From NCBI GenBank assembly GCA_015039465.1, contig MU130350.1, positions 4,647 to 57,357 on the forward strand: 52,711 bases of DNA, read 5' to 3'. The DNA comes from Phlegmacium glaucopus. Taxonomy: Eukaryota > Basidiomycota > Agaricomycetes > Agaricales > Cortinariaceae. Below, piece by piece: positions 41,593 to 52,003 of this stretch; position 1 is the stretch's first letter, and every line of letters begins with the position of its first letter. The position numbers were made by a program, and so were the translations under genes. Under the pieces are notes generated by a model that saw nothing but the letters and a program-made list of their open reading frames with translations, searched no databases and had not been told where the DNA came from.

Positions 41593-44500
41593 ATGAGTGG
41601 TAATCACACGAACACTGGGCACTCTGCTGCCGACGAAACTGAAATAGAACAACACTTTAGCGATCATGATGCTTCTGCGGTTGCCAATAATGGACAACGC
41701 ACCATAAAAAGGGTTGAAGCTCGTGAAGCCGCTTCCATAACGAGACTTATTGATTCGCTTGACGAGAACAATTGGTCTGTGTGGCGAGAAAGGATTTACC
41801 GTGTCTTCAAAGTCTGTGGTGTCCTTCCTTATGTTGAAGGCACTATCCATTGTCCTGATAAATCAAAATATCTGGATGATTATGAAAATTGGCAGTTCAA
41901 TGACAGCTATGCCCAATGTCTCATATCTAATAACATAACCGCTAATCAAATGATTAACGTTACTCGTCTTAAAACAGCTAGAGCCATGTGGCTTAGTCTA
42001 GAAGCCGTACATGAAGCTCAAGGGCACCAGTACGCTATGTCATTAATGCGTACTCTTTATCAAAAACATGCCCAAGAAGGTGACAATATTACAGAGCACC
42101 TTAACAAACTAAAAGAGATCTGGGAGAGATTGAATATTCTCAACAATGAGAGTTTCTCTGTCACAGATACTCAGTTTAAAACTATAGTGGCAACTTCCCT
42201 TCCGGAATCTTGGGATCCTTTTACGGATCCGTATATTGGTGGCCGAAGAGGGGCCATTGATAGTACCAAAGAAAAAATAAGAACTCAAGAATTTATTGGA
42301 ATCTTGAAAGAAGAATATATTCGTCGAAAATCCCGGCACAATAACGAATCAAATGGGACTACCCATCATACTTACCAATCAACTTCGACTTTTCGTCCTC
42401 TTGCGGATAGACTTAAAAGCCATACTGATAATAACATACGTTGCCATAATTGTGGCAACCCGGGTCATAAAACGGATGACTGCAAATGGCTTGGTCAAAT
42501 CCGATGTCGTGCCTGTAATTGGTTTGGTCACATCGAGAGAGATTGTCGAAGGAAAGGGAAAGGAAAAAGAAAGGAAGGTGGTAATCCTCGACGCGATAAC
42601 GCAAAAAAACCAAAGAAAGAAATCACGCATGAAGCCTGTATCGACAATTCTTCTAACAAGGGGAATTCAGGTGAAAGTGTATCTTATAGTAATGAAGAAA
42701 TAACCTTCGTTACTAATGAAGTAGATACTAATCAAATCAACAACAACAATACTGATGATTACAATTTTGATACGTATAATTCATCTAATGAAATAGATGA
42801 ACGCCTTTCCTATTATGATTGGGTAGGAGATACTGCGACAACTTCGCATATTGTGAATATGAAAGAATATTTTATCAACTTACAACCCCTTGGTTCAACA
42901 TCTGTAAGTGGTGTTGGTAACATAACAACTTGTGCCGAAGGTCAAGGCACTGTAGAAGTTGAGACAGATGTGAACGGACATCATTTTATTTTAAAGCTTG
43001 AGGATGTTTTATACATCCCAACCAATAAACATAATTTACGCTCCCTGGGCCGTTGGGATAATGCCGGCGGATCCTATAAGGGAGGAGGGGGACAAATTGT
43101 ACTTATCACAAAAGATGGAAAGCATGTCGCCAAAGGGAAAAAGATTACAAATAATCTTTATAAAATGAATCTGCGAGTACGAAAACCTAACAAAACAATC
43201 ACCAAAAAGATTCTTTCAACCCCTAAAACTTATATTGGTGAAGAGCCAGCTCAAAATTGGGAAACCTGGCATCTTCGATTAGGCCATATAGGATATACAA
43301 CGTTACAGCAAATGCTGGATAAAAAATTAGTTGAAGGTTTCAATGTTGATGAACAAACAATAAAACCTGATTGTCGTGCCTGCGCGGAATCTAAACAAAC
43401 CCAAGAACCCTATGGCAAAAATTTAAAACATAAAACCGAACCGGGAGAATTAACACATACCGATTTGTGGGGACCTTATCCTGTTGCATCTATCAATGGA
43501 AACGCCTATTATTGTAGTTTTGTTGATGACTCAACGAAACGAGGCAAGGTTGAGTTCCTTAAAAATAAGGAACAAGCTAATCAAGAAGTTAAAAATTATT
43601 TAACACACTTGATAGCTCGAAAATTAAAACCTAGAGCATTGCGAGTCGATCGTGGAAAAGAATTTAATAACCACGATCTAGTAACGTGGTGTAAGGAACA
43701 AGGTATAGAGATACAATTCACTGCACCTTATTCACCATCACAAAATGGAGTTGCTGAACGACTAAATCGTACACTCCTGGAACTCGCTCGAGCTATGCTC
43801 AATGCTCGAAATATGCCTATTTTTCTATGGGAATATGCTATTGTGCATGCGATGTACTTGCGTAATCGATCCTACCACAAATCATTGTCTACGAATACAC
43901 CATATGAGTTATGGGAAAATAAAAAACCTAATATCTCTCACCTTCGAGAATTCGGCTCTCCGGTTTGGATCCTTTCTCAAGGACAAAAAAAGCCCCCTAA
44001 ATTACAGCCACGCTCCAAACAATTTTTCTATGTAGGCTGTGAAGAAAGCTCAAAGTCAGTGCTATACTATAGCCCTGAAACACGAAAGGTACTTGTCTCT
44101 CGCAATTTTCGCTTCCTTAATCTTCCCGACAAGGAAACCCTTCCGGAGGAACTTGTTCTTGAACCGGAATTCTCACCGAATGTATCGCGTGAGGGGGAGA
44201 TGGGAAACAGCACGCAAAAACGGAAGAGAGAGGAAAACAACATACCAACAGTTGACGAACGCCCTAGGAAATTAAGAGCAAAAATTCCAATTGATTATCG
44301 ATATCTCGATGATCCTTTCCTTGATGAACAAAACAATGAAGAAATAACGAGCATAACTGAGGTCATCTATAATATAATGACCGAATGTCATTTAGGCAGT
44401 GACGACCCTAAAGACATTAACGAAGCTCGTAAAACCTCAGAATGGCCTGAATGGGAAAAGGCTATTAAAGAAGAGTTGGAACAACTCGATAGATTGCATA

Positions 44501-45942
44501 CCTGGATATTGGTTGATTGCCCAAAAGAGGCTGTTCCAATAGCAAATAAATGGGTATTGCATCGAAAATTCAATAAACTGGGGGAGCTAATAAAACACAA
44601 AGCTCGTTTAGTAGCTAAAGGATGCGCGCAAAGACCTGGATATGATTTCACAGATACTTTTTCACCGGTAGTAAGACTCGAAACAATTCGAGTGATACTG
44701 GCCCTAGTTGTGAAGTATGATTTAAAAATTCAGCAAATGGATGTGAAAGGAGCGTACCTTAACGGTGAACTCCAAGAAACGGTCTACATGCGTCAGCCCG
44801 ATGGCTATAATGATAACTCAGGGAAAGTATGTCGATTATTGAAAACATTATACGGCTTAAAGCAATCTGGTCGAGAATGGAATAAAAAATTAGATCGAGA
44901 ATTAAAAAAGAAAGGATTTATAAACCTTAAATCCGATTCTTGCGTATATGTTCGACGAAACGGGAATAACATCGAAATTATTACTGTCTGGGTCGACGAT
45001 TTGCTCCTAATCACTTCATCTAATGAATTGATGACGAACTTAAAAGAAGAACTCGAAAAAACATTCCCTACAACTGATTTAGGAGAACCAACAAAAATAG
45101 TTGGAATTGAACTCACTGTCAACCCAGATTCCATAACGATTGCTCAAAAGCAATATATCTTGTCAATCCTTAAAGCAGAAGGAATGCAAGATGCAAATCC
45201 CGTGTCGACACCACTCGATCCAAGTATCAAAATAGAACCGAATCCTGAGGGAATAAATGGTGACCGAAGCAATACATTTGCTGTCCTAATCGGAAAATTG
45301 CAGTATCTCGCTACTGCAACAAGACCAGATATAGCTTTTGCCGTAAATCGATTAGCAGCGTATACCGCCAATCCGAGCCTAGCGCATTATACTGCCGCCA
45401 AAAGAATTCTCAGGTATCTCAAGGGTACAATAAATCTTGGACTTACATACCGAAAAACACCCGAAACCAACTTCTACGGGTATTCCGATGCTGCCCATGC
45501 CAATAACGACGATTACAAGTCCACTTCTGGCTACGTCTTTCTAGCTGGAGGAGCCGCCGTGACTTGGGGATCTAAAAAACAAACAACGGTTGCCTTATCG
45601 TCTACAGGAGCCGAATACGTAGCTTTATCAGAGGCATCTCGAGAGGCTATGTGGTTGAGACATTTATGTGAGGAATTGGGATTCCATCACGAACACGAAA
45701 AACCCACCTTAATTCTTGGTGACAATGATGGCTCTATAGCCATGGCAAAGAATCCTCAATTCCATAAACGCAGCAAGCACATTGCCATCAGATGGCATTG
45801 GATACGAGATTTGGTCCAAGATAAGATGGTTGAAATCCAAGACTGTCGTGATCCCGAGCAAACTGCGGATATCCTCACTAAAGCCCTGCTCAGACAGAAA
45901 CATTTAAAACATATGAATGAGCTCAGCTTATCTACAGTTTGA
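41593..45942 (+). CDS. Copia Gag-Pol polyprotein (1449 aa)
   Basis: A single frame carries, in order: a Gag/UBN2 region (NNWSVWRERIYRVFKVCG); two CCHC zinc knuckles at about residues 284-297 and 305-318 (CHNCGNPGHKTDDC, CRACNWFGHIERDC); protease active site D413-T-A (DWVGDTATTSH); the GAG-pre-integrase HHCC (HLRLGH...CRAC); an integrase D624, D686, E722 triad with 35 residues between the last two; reverse transcriptase (MDVKGAYLNGEL, VWVDDLLL with D1135/D1136); and RNase H (YGYSDAAHAN, SSTGAEYVALSE). The order protease-integrase-RT-RNase H defines Copia. The protease motif is DTA rather than DSG/DTG, a variant worth noting. There is no stop or frameshift, so all activities could be made. Its TGA overlaps the start of the polypurine tract. 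Confidence 0.97.
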   Translation: MSGNHTNTGHSAADETEIEQHFSDHDASAVANNGQRTIKRVEAREAASITRLIDSLDENNWSVWRERIYRVFKVCGVLPYVEGTIHCPDKSKYLDDYENWQFNDSYAQCLISNNITANQMINVTRLKTARAMWLSLEAVHEAQGHQYAMSLMRTLYQKHAQEGDNITEHLNKLKEIWERLNILNNESFSVTDTQFKTIVATSLPESWDPFTDPYIGGRRGAIDSTKEKIRTQEFIGILKEEYIRRKSRHNNESNGTTHHTYQSTSTFRPLADRLKSHTDNNIRCHNCGNPGHKTDDCKWLGQIRCRACNWFGHIERDCRRKGKGKRKEGGNPRRDNAKKPKKEITHEACIDNSSNKGNSGESVSYSNEEITFVTNEVDTNQINNNNTDDYNFDTYNSSNEIDERLSYYDWVGDTATTSHIVNMKEYFINLQPLGSTSVSGVGNITTCAEGQGTVEVETDVNGHHFILKLEDVLYIPTNKHNLRSLGRWDNAGGSYKGGGGQIVLITKDGKHVAKGKKITNNLYKMNLRVRKPNKTITKKILSTPKTYIGEEPAQNWETWHLRLGHIGYTTLQQMLDKKLVEGFNVDEQTIKPDCRACAESKQTQEPYGKNLKHKTEPGELTHTDLWGPYPVASINGNAYYCSFVDDSTKRGKVEFLKNKEQANQEVKNYLTHLIARKLKPRALRVDRGKEFNNHDLVTWCKEQGIEIQFTAPYSPSQNGVAERLNRTLLELARAMLNARNMPIFLWEYAIVHAMYLRNRSYHKSLSTNTPYELWENKKPNISHLREFGSPVWILSQGQKKPPKLQPRSKQFFYVGCEESSKSVLYYSPETRKVLVSRNFRFLNLPDKETLPEELVLEPEFSPNVSREGEMGNSTQKRKREENNIPTVDERPRKLRAKIPIDYRYLDDPFLDEQNNEEITSITEVIYNIMTECHLGSDDPKDINEARKTSEWPEWEKAIKEELEQLDRLHTWILVDCPKEAVPIANKWVLHRKFNKLGELIKHKARLVAKGCAQRPGYDFTDTFSPVVRLETIRVILALVVKYDLKIQQMDVKGAYLNGELQETVYMRQPDGYNDNSGKVCRLLKTLYGLKQSGREWNKKLDRELKKKGFINLKSDSCVYVRRNGNNIEIITVWVDDLLLITSSNELMTNLKEELEKTFPTTDLGEPTKIVGIELTVNPDSITIAQKQYILSILKAEGMQDANPVSTPLDPSIKIEPNPEGINGDRSNTFAVLIGKLQYLATATRPDIAFAVNRLAAYTANPSLAHYTAAKRILRYLKGTINLGLTYRKTPETNFYGYSDAAHANNDDYKSTSGYVFLAGGAAVTWGSKKQTTVALSSTGAEYVALSEASREAMWLRHLCEELGFHHEHEKPTLILGDNDGSIAMAKNPQFHKRSKHIAIRWHWIRDLVQDKMVEIQDCRDPEQTADILTKALLRQKHLKHMNELSLSTV

Positions 45943-45949
45943 GGGGGAG
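45941..45949 (+). other. Polypurine tract of the Copia element
   Basis: GAGGGGGAG lies immediately before the 3' LTR, the expected plus-strand primer site. Confidence 0.85.
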
Positions 45950-46144
45950 TGTTAGAATGGAGAATTCGCGCATTCGCAATGATATATCTGCGGAATATGT
46001 AGCGTGTGATTGTCACACGCCTAATGTGGATGGCGGGAACATTTAACGAGTAAATAAAATATATTGCTAATCATGTAAATAATAACAACTCAGAATTGTA
46101 CCTTCGTGTCCAGTCTGCGCCCTCGCATCCACTAGTTGATAACA
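45950..46144 (+). repeat. 3' LTR of the Copia element
   Basis: It is 195 bp, with the same ends as the 5' LTR and followed by the target duplication GACCT. Confidence 0.96.
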
Positions 46145-46896
46145 GACCTTGCATCGTCTGACTTGAAAAATTTTCAAAGTCCCTCGACGCAAACATGCCA
46201 CGTTGTTCTTTCTATCCATCATCTTTCTGCTGTCCCCTCCCCTCTTTCAGGCTCGTGGCTCGTTCCTCCACAAAGTAAGTCATACTGACATTTTAATCAC
46301 TATATAGAAGCTCATATCTTATATTTTAGGCCTAAATGACCAATGGCAGGCAACATCGAGCAGCGACAGCATACAAAAAAAATGAGCAACAAGGGCCACG
46401 TCACCAACCCAGGTAGCGCTGTGAGCAGCTGCTTGCAGGCTAGATACGAGTTGCTAGGGGATAGAACGCAAAGACGGGGATAACAACAACTACACAACAA
46501 AAATGTGATGGCGACGGCGACAGCCCATGCGGTCTGCGCTTTCCCTGTCGACATTGGTGGATGGATTTGTGCTGAGTACATAGTTTGACCCGGACACCCC
46601 TGTGTATTCTGTACTAGTGACTTAATATAATACATTTTCATATTGAATTTACTGCATATATAGTAGGACCGTGCATGGGCAGGATGTATCAATTATAGAA
46701 CTATTTATTAGACCTGCTTTGATGTTATTAGACCTGCTTTGATGTTACTTGATCTTATTCGATTCAACATCAAATAAAATCGAATAAAGTGTGTCATTTT
46801 GCGAATGCCACAGAATTAGATCGAATAAAATCGAAGGATACTATTTTACTCGATTTAATTCGATCTACTTCGGTGCGATTTTCACTGGGCAACGTT

Positions 46897-47213
46897 GGAC
46901 AGTCAGTGACTGAAAGTCGAAAGTCAGGTCATGACGACTAGTCAAAGTCAGTGACTAGTCAGTGACTGTGAAACGACCATGACTTTTCTCATCACGTGGT
47001 ACTACCAAACCAGCTTATCAATCACTTCTTTTACATCACATCATTGACGATACCCACGACATAATTGATGTTGCATCGCCACTTACGGTCACCCAACGGT
47101 CGCCACACGTCTAATAGTATTACATCAGCGACTGTGGTAGGGTCACGGTTGTTTGCAGTCACTGACCCCCATGGTCAGACGACTTGCCTGACTGTCACGA
47201 CCAGTCACTGACC
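46897..47213. mobile_element. Short foldback/MITE rich in GTCAGTGACTG (tentative)
   Basis: The left end has CAGTCAGTGACTGAAAGTCG and CAGTGACTAGTCAGTGACTG. The right end has GGTCAGACGACTTGCCTGAC and CCAGTCACTGACC, whose inverse resembles the left end. I see no clean target duplication. It abuts the terminal-inverted-repeat element ending at 46887. Confidence 0.45.
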
Positions 47214-47271
47214 GGCACAACACTGGTTGACGCAGACTACGTGGGCAGAGTCGCAGGATCAGAAATTGCGG

Positions 47272-48218
47272 TCATATAGATTGAGATGTTTGGATAGAAG
47301 CAGAATAGGAATTGGATAGGGAAGTTTGAGGCGTAGATTCGAACGTTTTATTGACAATCGAATGAGCAGCGCGTGCGGCTTTGAGAATTGAAGCAGATGA
47401 ATCAGGCTTGGTGATTAACGTTGTCGACGCAGACGATGCAAAATCAGAAGGTCCAGTAGGAGAGCCAGTCAATGAGTTAGTAATCTCCTTTTCCTTTTCC
47501 TTGCCATCATCGACGGGCTTGAGAGGGCTCATCGAATCCATAGCTTTGACTGATAGCAGCTGCCCCTGCGACAGGGCTAGACGCCTCCGTAACAGCCTTA
47601 ATCGCCATTATGAGGCGCTGGGTAACGGACGTAATATCTCTAGCTGATGCTAGATCAACAGGCATGTCTGGCGTCAGTCCCACTGTTGCACCAGGAGAAG
47701 GATTGGACGCAGGGCGAGAAAACGAAGATGATGTGGGAGGAGGAGCAGCAGACCAAATAGGGTTCCGTCTCATGGCAGCCATGCGTCGTGAGAAACGTAT
47801 CTGTGCACCACCAGGGATCGCAGCAGTTGTTGGGGCACTTGACCATGGTGAGAGTTCTGCAAGGAATGACTTTGTCGGTAGCAGACAACTCAATTCTGGC
47901 TTTCTTGGATGAGTGATCGACCTCGTCTTCGTCTAATGCCGAAAAGGTACGAGGCCTCTTTTGTAGAGTTTCCACCGATGTCGAAGGATTGTTTTTGAGT
48001 ACAACCTCTTCAACTATGTCCGGGTCAGCAGCACTGTGATCGGAGGACGACGACAACAATTTTTCGGATTTTTGATCTTTTCCTTGGCTAATATCGTCGT
48101 TGTCGCCACAATCCAGCTCGACATCGGTCAGATCAGAGGAAGACACGTCCATGTTGTCGTCTGGAACAACGGTCGAGACAAAGTCAAGCGTCTGAATGGT
48201 CGAGATTCCACGTGCCAT
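47272..48218 (-). pseudogene. Unidentified low-complexity protein gene, frame broken twice
   Basis: On the minus strand, 48218 down to about 47870 encodes an acidic, Ser-rich stretch with basic KRPRTF and SSKKARIE segments that look like nuclear-localisation signals. The apparent continuation AELSPWSSAPTTAAIPGG ... RMAAMRRNPIWSAAPPPTSS ... SVTQRLIMAIKAVTEA is in another frame (47893-47507), and MDSMSPLKPVDDGKEKEKE ... in a third (47541-47272). No intron of plausible length bridges the shifts, so I favour frameshifts over splicing. I do not recognise the family. Confidence 0.45.
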
Positions 48219-48321
48219 CCAGAGTCTTCGTTAGCTGCTTTCTGCGCTCCTTGATACTGAAGAACCTCTTCGTCTGTTATTCTAACCCCGTGCATACCTC
48301 GAAGGCACCAGCGTTTCCAGT

Positions 48322-49008
48322 CTAAGACGAAAATTTAATACTTACGACGAAAGCAAAAATAAGATGCCCACCATATTTAAGAACATCCTCATCATATTCC
48401 TTCTTCCTGAATTCCTTGACAAATTGCCGTCCGCCCTGGGTATCATTTCTCGTCCAATGCTTATAAAACCGGGCAAGAAGACAATTGAAAGAGAGACATC
48501 GCCAATCCTGTTCCAAGCCGGATTCGTCAGTTATTTGGGCTTTCCTTTTAGCTCGAAGGAACAAAGACTGACAGAGCCTGGAGAGATGGAACATGTTCGC
48601 TCCCCCCTTGTTCCACGCCGCCTCACCGTTCTTCAATGCAGAGGTGATACACTCCCAACGGTATTTGTAGACGAACATGAGAGGAAGCCTGTAGCCATGA
48701 GGGAGGACAACAGGTGTCGTGATCCTCATTGAAATGATCCATGTCTTGTACGAGCACGAGCGAGACGAACCCAAACGAAAGGAGTGGAGGGGTTGTATTC
48801 CCTTGCTGGAATTGATCATAGAGAGCACGTCGTCGGAAAAGAGACGTACGTAGCGCGCAGTGTAGCCCCACTGTAAATCGCCATTTTTCTGGATCTCGGT
48901 GGCGGTATTAGTGACGGTCAATGATACATGGGATTTATTATTATTATTATGTAAGGGACACAACGTTACGAAACGACACCTCACTGAGTCACAGTACTCA
49001 AATATCAT
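48322..49008 (-). CDS. Hypothetical protein (228 aa), possibly upstream exon of the same locus
   Basis: The open frame contains an ordered-looking stretch (QWGYTARYVRLFSDDVLSMI, RITTPVVLPHGYRLPLMFVY, WRCLSFNCLLARFYKHWTRN, QFVKEFRKKEYDEDVLKYG). It ends at a GTAAGT donor after FAFV (near 48345), so it probably continues into another exon at lower coordinates, perhaps the 47272-48218 pieces. The first 25 codons overlap DNA that resembles the 3' flank of copy E (35750-35800), so the true start is uncertain. The family is not recognised. Confidence 0.45.
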   Translation of the reverse strand: MIFEYCDSVRCRFVTLCPLHNNNNKSHVSLTVTNTATEIQKNGDLQWGYTARYVRLFSDDVLSMINSSKGIQPLHSFRLGSSRSCSYKTWIISMRITTPVVLPHGYRLPLMFVYKYRWECITSALKNGEAAWNKGGANMFHLSRLCQSLFLRAKRKAQITDESGLEQDWRCLSFNCLLARFYKHWTRNDTQGGRQFVKEFRKKEYDEDVLKYGGHLIFAFVVSIKFSS

Positions 49009-49468
49009 TTTTTTCGTCCATTAACAATGTAAAATGACAATGCTATACACACTCCCACCACCAGCGGGACCATCATCATCTCATTCGATAGTACCATGAC
49101 CTACAGCTGAGCGTCGTGGAACATTCTTCGAAAGAGGCTGGACTAGCCATTGATAGATGATGGTGAAAATCATCTGCGAATGTCATATTTTACTAGAGCT
49201 GCTCTGGCGAATAGTTGTTAGCAGAATATTTTATTCAAGCTACGGCCCAAGGCTCGGGCACTATATGCATAAGAAAGTAATAAACAGAGAAACGAAAAAA
49301 TGGTCATTGTTTCGGAAAGCATAGTAGTATTGCCGTTGATACCAAAGCAAAGCGGAAAATTAACCACCCCTGTAAGTAACCAGCCATGATGAAAGGAAAT
49401 TCAGACATTACAACAGACCAATTTCGCAAGAAAGATCAAGAGTTTTTGGAACAGAATGAAACCTCCAT
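49009..49468. other. 3' flank of copy F
   Basis: It shares ATCATTTTTTTCGTCCATT and TTGATAGATGATGG-type blocks with copy E's flank. There is no gene. Confidence 0.55.
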
Positions 49469-51967
49469 TTATGTCAATTGATTCAGGTGCCCCACGTAGC
49501 TTACCATGTCCGGACGTTTTGTGGGGTCCTGGTTCCAACCCTCATTCCACAAAGACCAGAGCTCGTCCCCAACGTCCTCGGGCCTTTCAGGACGTTGGTT
49601 CTGAAGGACCTGGCTTGGAACCAGAGCATCGCTATGACCTTCGAATGGATCGCTCGCCGTGAAGATTTCCTATGGGAAATTTATCAACGATAACGCTGGC
49701 CTTGAGTATGAAAACAAATACCAAGGAAGTCATCGTAACAGAATAGACATCTGTGGCGAACGTAGCTTTCGCTGATGAATTCTTCAATAACTCCGGTGCC
49801 ATCCAGCGATATGAGACCATTGCCCCACTAGCTAATAAAGGACTGTTGGCGAGAACGGAATATAGGCCAGGGTCAGCCAGACGTGCTTTTCCAAGCTCGT
49901 CAACCAAAAAACTTGACTAGTATGAATTTCGGATTTCGTTGCTAACATAATAAACTTTGAATGAACATACCGCTCGTATATCCGAATGAACAATGCCTTC
50001 CGCTGAGAAAGAGGGTTTAACTACTAAGAATGACAAGAGCAAGACATAACTCACAGTGAATGTAGGCCACGCCCCTGGCTACGCTAACAATCAGTTGCAT
50101 CTTGTCGTACTCCTCATCTGAGTTGATGTATTCACTTAAAAGACCTATTACAGATGAGTACATTTCGGACAAGTTGATAGACTGTAAGTTCATGCGCACC
50201 ATTTGTCGTCCACGATGTGATAATTGCAGGAAATCTACCAAAATCCATACTGATACCCAATAACGGAGCAAGGTTATCGTGTGACAAGTTTGACCACCTA
50301 GTTAGGCACTTGGTAAATAGCTTGGCAAAAAAATACCGTGAATGAGTATATGAAGATCAGAAAAGCTTAGATTTACGTACATCTTCAAAATCCTGTCTTT
50401 CTTGTGTCTTGCTGCATGGATTAAAGGCAGGACGTAATGCCTTGATCGTGACGACGAGCTGGACAATGCGTGGTGTGTCGAAATTCCATACACCACGGTA
50501 GATATCGAAGTAGACGCTGACAAAAGGGTCTGGTTTCGATTGAACGACCTTATTCGTGATATCAAATGCCGCAAGTTCAGGGGAGATGGAAGGTTTTCCT
50601 TTCGTCTGCTGATTGGGGTGGGGTGGCTCCTGCCGGCCTGGTAACGTCTGTTGGGATTTCATGACCTTATCGGCGATATCGAATTTGGCAGGTTCGGACG
50701 GCGTGGAAGGGTTGCCTTTTATCTGACGCTTATGCGGGGTTAGCTTGAGCTCATATAAAGAAATCTTGTCGTTAACGGCCACAGCAACGCGATCCCGAGG
50801 ACTATCCAATGCTATGTTCATCGCCGTAGCCGGCAACCCAGAATTCTTGACATATACACCTTTCCCAATATCCCACACAGTAAGATAGCCACCGCGAAGA
50901 ATTATAAGCGCAGTGCTATCTGGCACAAAAATAAGGGAAGTGGTGGGGCCAGGTCGATCATGAGGTAGTAGTATCCTCGCGAGTGAGACGCTAGTCGTAA
51001 CACTTGCATTCCAAAGGCGGACCTCACCAACATTGTCGCCTGTCACAATCCATTTTCTGTCCTGTGACCATGCACAAGCAGAAACCCTTACATAACCGAC
51101 AGGGGTGAGTTTGCAGTGCAACTTAGAGTTGTCGGTGGGTGATACGATGACAAGCTGTCCATTGTCGCGACCAACAATGAGCAAGTCGGGTTCAAGCGGA
51201 CAGCTGGCAACGCTCGTTGCTGTGAAAGACAGATCAGTACACCTCAGAGCAAGGGTACTGACATTGGTCTTGAATTCGAAAAGGCGACCATCATAGCCTG
51301 GCTGGGTAATTGTCTTGCCGTCAGATGTGAAAGTGGGTATCCCACTGTTAACAAAGTTAATACGTGTTCCCTTTAGGCTCCAACTCCCCCGTCCTGGTGA
51401 ATCCCGTTTCATCAATTGAATATTTTTCGATGTCGCGACGATAGCCATGTCCGGGTCAGTTGGTGAAAAAGCCACAGATGACCAGTTGTTAAATGTCGAG
51501 GTAGCGGCACCAGTGGCTGTCTCCCAGAACCTGACTTGGCCATTACTGTAGTTTGGGCTGTTCATCGCCGTTGACCCAGCTATAGCCGTTCCGTCTGATG
51601 AGAAGGAAAGAGAGGAGTGGCATGACCCAATAAACCAGCTGGACGTTGTCTCGACGAAAACATATTTGAAAGAATTTGCCGTGGTACAAGAGAGGGAGTT
51701 GATGTGATCCAATGAAGACGATGGTACGAATTCGGCAGGTTCGGACGAGATGGAAGGTTTTCCTTTCGTCTGGCGATTGTGGTGGGGAACCTTCTGCTGG
51801 CCCGGTAGCATCTGCTGGACAGATAGCGTCTGCTGGGGTAGCTTCTCCTGGCCCGGTAGCGTCTGCTGGGATAGCATGAGCTCATATAAAAAGATCATGT
51901 CGTCAGCGGCCACAGCAACGCGATCCCGTGGACCATCCAACGCTACGTTCATCGCCGTAGCCGGCAA
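49469..51967 (-). CDS. WD40-pseudokinase copy F, start lost, fused to fragment G
   Basis: Exons are complement(49469..49669, 49722..49916, 49971..50002, 50055..50144, 50200..50320, 50381..), all in frame. The sister start ATG is ACG here (51682-51680; TTANSFKYVFVE versus MANSFKYVFVE). The frame continues upstream without a stop through a non-family joint (SSSLDHINSLS) into propeller blade 7 and linker of copy G, with the first Met at 51967. The propeller has ACAWSQDRKWIVTGDNVGEV. The linker has two diverged KGNPSTPSEPAKF / KGKPSISPELAAF units. Kinase landmarks: FVSVYFDIYRGVWN, IKALRPAF, VHSDI, ARLADPGLY, YRWMAPELL, GWNQDPTKRPDM, ending LNQLT. It may be a dead start, a non-AUG start, or a chimera that adds an extra blade. 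Confidence 0.72.
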
Positions 51968-52003
51968 CCCAGAATTCTTGACATATACACCTTTCCCAAT
52001 ATC
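51722..52003 (-). pseudogene. WD40-pseudokinase copy G: blade 7 and linker fragment
   Basis: The minus strand reads KGVYVKNSGLPATAMNVALD, RVAVAADDMIFLYELMLSQQ and TKGKPSISSEPAEF, the end of the propeller and linker. It breaks at about 52003 (CCCAATATC then ATCACC, unlike the sister CCCAATATCCCACACAG) and at about 51722 where copy F begins. Kinase exons and six blades are missing. Confidence 0.8.

Larger units (their letters stand above)
41272..46144 (+). mobile_element. Complete Ty1/Copia LTR retrotransposon, 4873 bp
   Basis: Two 195-bp LTRs (41272-41466 and 45950-46144) differ at a single position (GAATACGTAG versus GAATATGTAG). The 5-bp duplication GACCT flanks the element (41267-41271 and 46145-46149). 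One uninterrupted Gag-Pol frame, a primer-binding site and a polypurine tract are all in place. One difference in 195 bases and an intact frame mean a very recent insertion that may still be active. Confidence 0.96.
41088..46887. mobile_element. Terminal-inverted-repeat element split by the Copia insertion
   Basis: CAGTGAAAATAGCACCGAAG at 41088 continues with TAGATCGAATT. The inverse of 46848-46887 reads CAGTGAAAATCGCACCGAAG then TAGATCGAATT: 31 positions with one mismatch. Without the Copia element (41272-46149) the element would be about 920 bp. I find no target duplication, so the true edges may differ by a few bases. A minus-strand frame (46692-46312) inside has no recognisable motif. Confidence 0.6.

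Noticed and set aside
42353..42703. Extra frames inside Gag-Pol (also 42379-42630, 43802-44275, 44388-45371)
   Set aside because: They are shadows of the intact Copia frame with no independent motif.
41080..46895. 8-bp target duplication for the CAGTG inverted-repeat element
   Set aside because: The bases next to the two ends do not match, so the superfamily was left open.
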